NCBI RefSeq assembly: GCF_021245725.1
Contig: NZ_JAJGSX010000008.1
Location: forward strand, 62,001 to 126,000
DNA from: Pseudonocardia sp. TRM90224
Lineage (GTDB): Bacteria > Actinomycetota > Actinomycetes > Mycobacteriales > Pseudonocardiaceae
Direction: 5' to 3'
Length of the DNA: 64,000 nucleotides
Shown: piece after piece, positions 63,920 through 64,000 of the stretch
How positions within the stretch are numbered: the stretch's first letter is position 1
Layout of the letters: each line of letters opens with the position of its first letter
Translations under genes and position numbers: made by a program
The notes under the pieces: generated by a model
Databases searched by the model: none
What the model was told of the DNA's origin: nothing
The model's input: the letters and a program-made list of their open reading frames with translations, nothing else

Positions 63920-64000
63920 CTACACAACGTAGGCGTACGACCCGAAGCGCAGGACGGCGACGGCGAGCGCCAGGATCCCGAGCACCAACGGCGGCACGAT
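63920..64000 (-). CDS. C-terminal end of a membrane protein, truncated by the window
   Basis: The last 26 codons of a minus-strand frame that enters from the right edge: VPPLVLGILALAVAVLRFGS, then YAYVV and TAG at 63920. It is hydrophobic with a charged RF turn, so the protein ends in a membrane segment. Nothing more can be said. Confidence 0.5.
   Translation of the reverse strand: MVPPLVLGILALAVAVLRFGSYAYVV

Overview
The window is high-GC DNA (roughly 70% by eye) with dense, short-spaced genes, frequent GTG starts, many leaderless-type starts and typical actinobacterial families (an LLM flavin oxidoreductase of F420 type, a SCO6745-like protein, an OmpA-domain lipoprotein, a DUF222/HNH protein, an IclR-controlled glp locus). 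It looks like the chromosome of a filamentous actinomycete, probably Pseudonocardiaceae. That assignment is inference from gene content only. No rRNA, tRNA, insertion sequence, CRISPR array or phage module was seen.

Layout. 1-5.7 kb: partial SDR, two small stress or metabolism proteins, a TetR regulator, then a minus-strand run of ECF sigma factor, DHA2 exporter and PEP mutase/isocitrate lyase-like protein. 5.8-20.5 kb: a compact nonribosomal peptide assembly line. One subunit on + is acyl-AMP ligase-like A, then PCP, then C. Three overlapping genes on - are C-A-PCP, C-A-PCP and C-A-PCP-TE, the last fused to a complete MFS exporter. Read against the GrsA pocket, the three internal A domains look Gly-like, basic-residue-like and Cys-like. 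20.5-23 kb: a decayed ridA, an NTF2-like protein, an HNH protein and a repeat-rich spacer. 23-34 kb: hydrolases, an OmpA lipoprotein, MFS, a PIG-V-like membrane mannosyltransferase, TerC, an APP1-like protein, a HAD phosphatase and a cupin.

34-44 kb is a polyol/glycerol region: a ribose-type ABC importer, a glycerol kinase and an IclR regulator on -, divergent from glpF-glpK-glpD on +. 44-54 kb: threonine dehydratase-like enzyme, two flavoprotein monooxygenases, acyl-CoA ligase, a secreted carboxylesterase and its TetR regulator with a clear operator, and a broken Uma2 gene. 54.6-61.4 kb: yccF, then a LacI-controlled oligosaccharide operon (solute-binding protein, two permeases, GH5-like glycosidase) with a strong double operator. 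61.4-64 kb: gnd, a frameshifted LLM oxidoreductase and the C-terminus of a membrane protein.

Two themes run across the window. Long, nearly perfect hairpins sit just after stop codons or in intergenic gaps; three share one sequence (AACTTCCCCACCGTTTTG). Several genes carry single-base lesions (ABM protein, Uma2, LLM oxidoreductase, ridA), which are either real decay or homopolymer sequencing errors.
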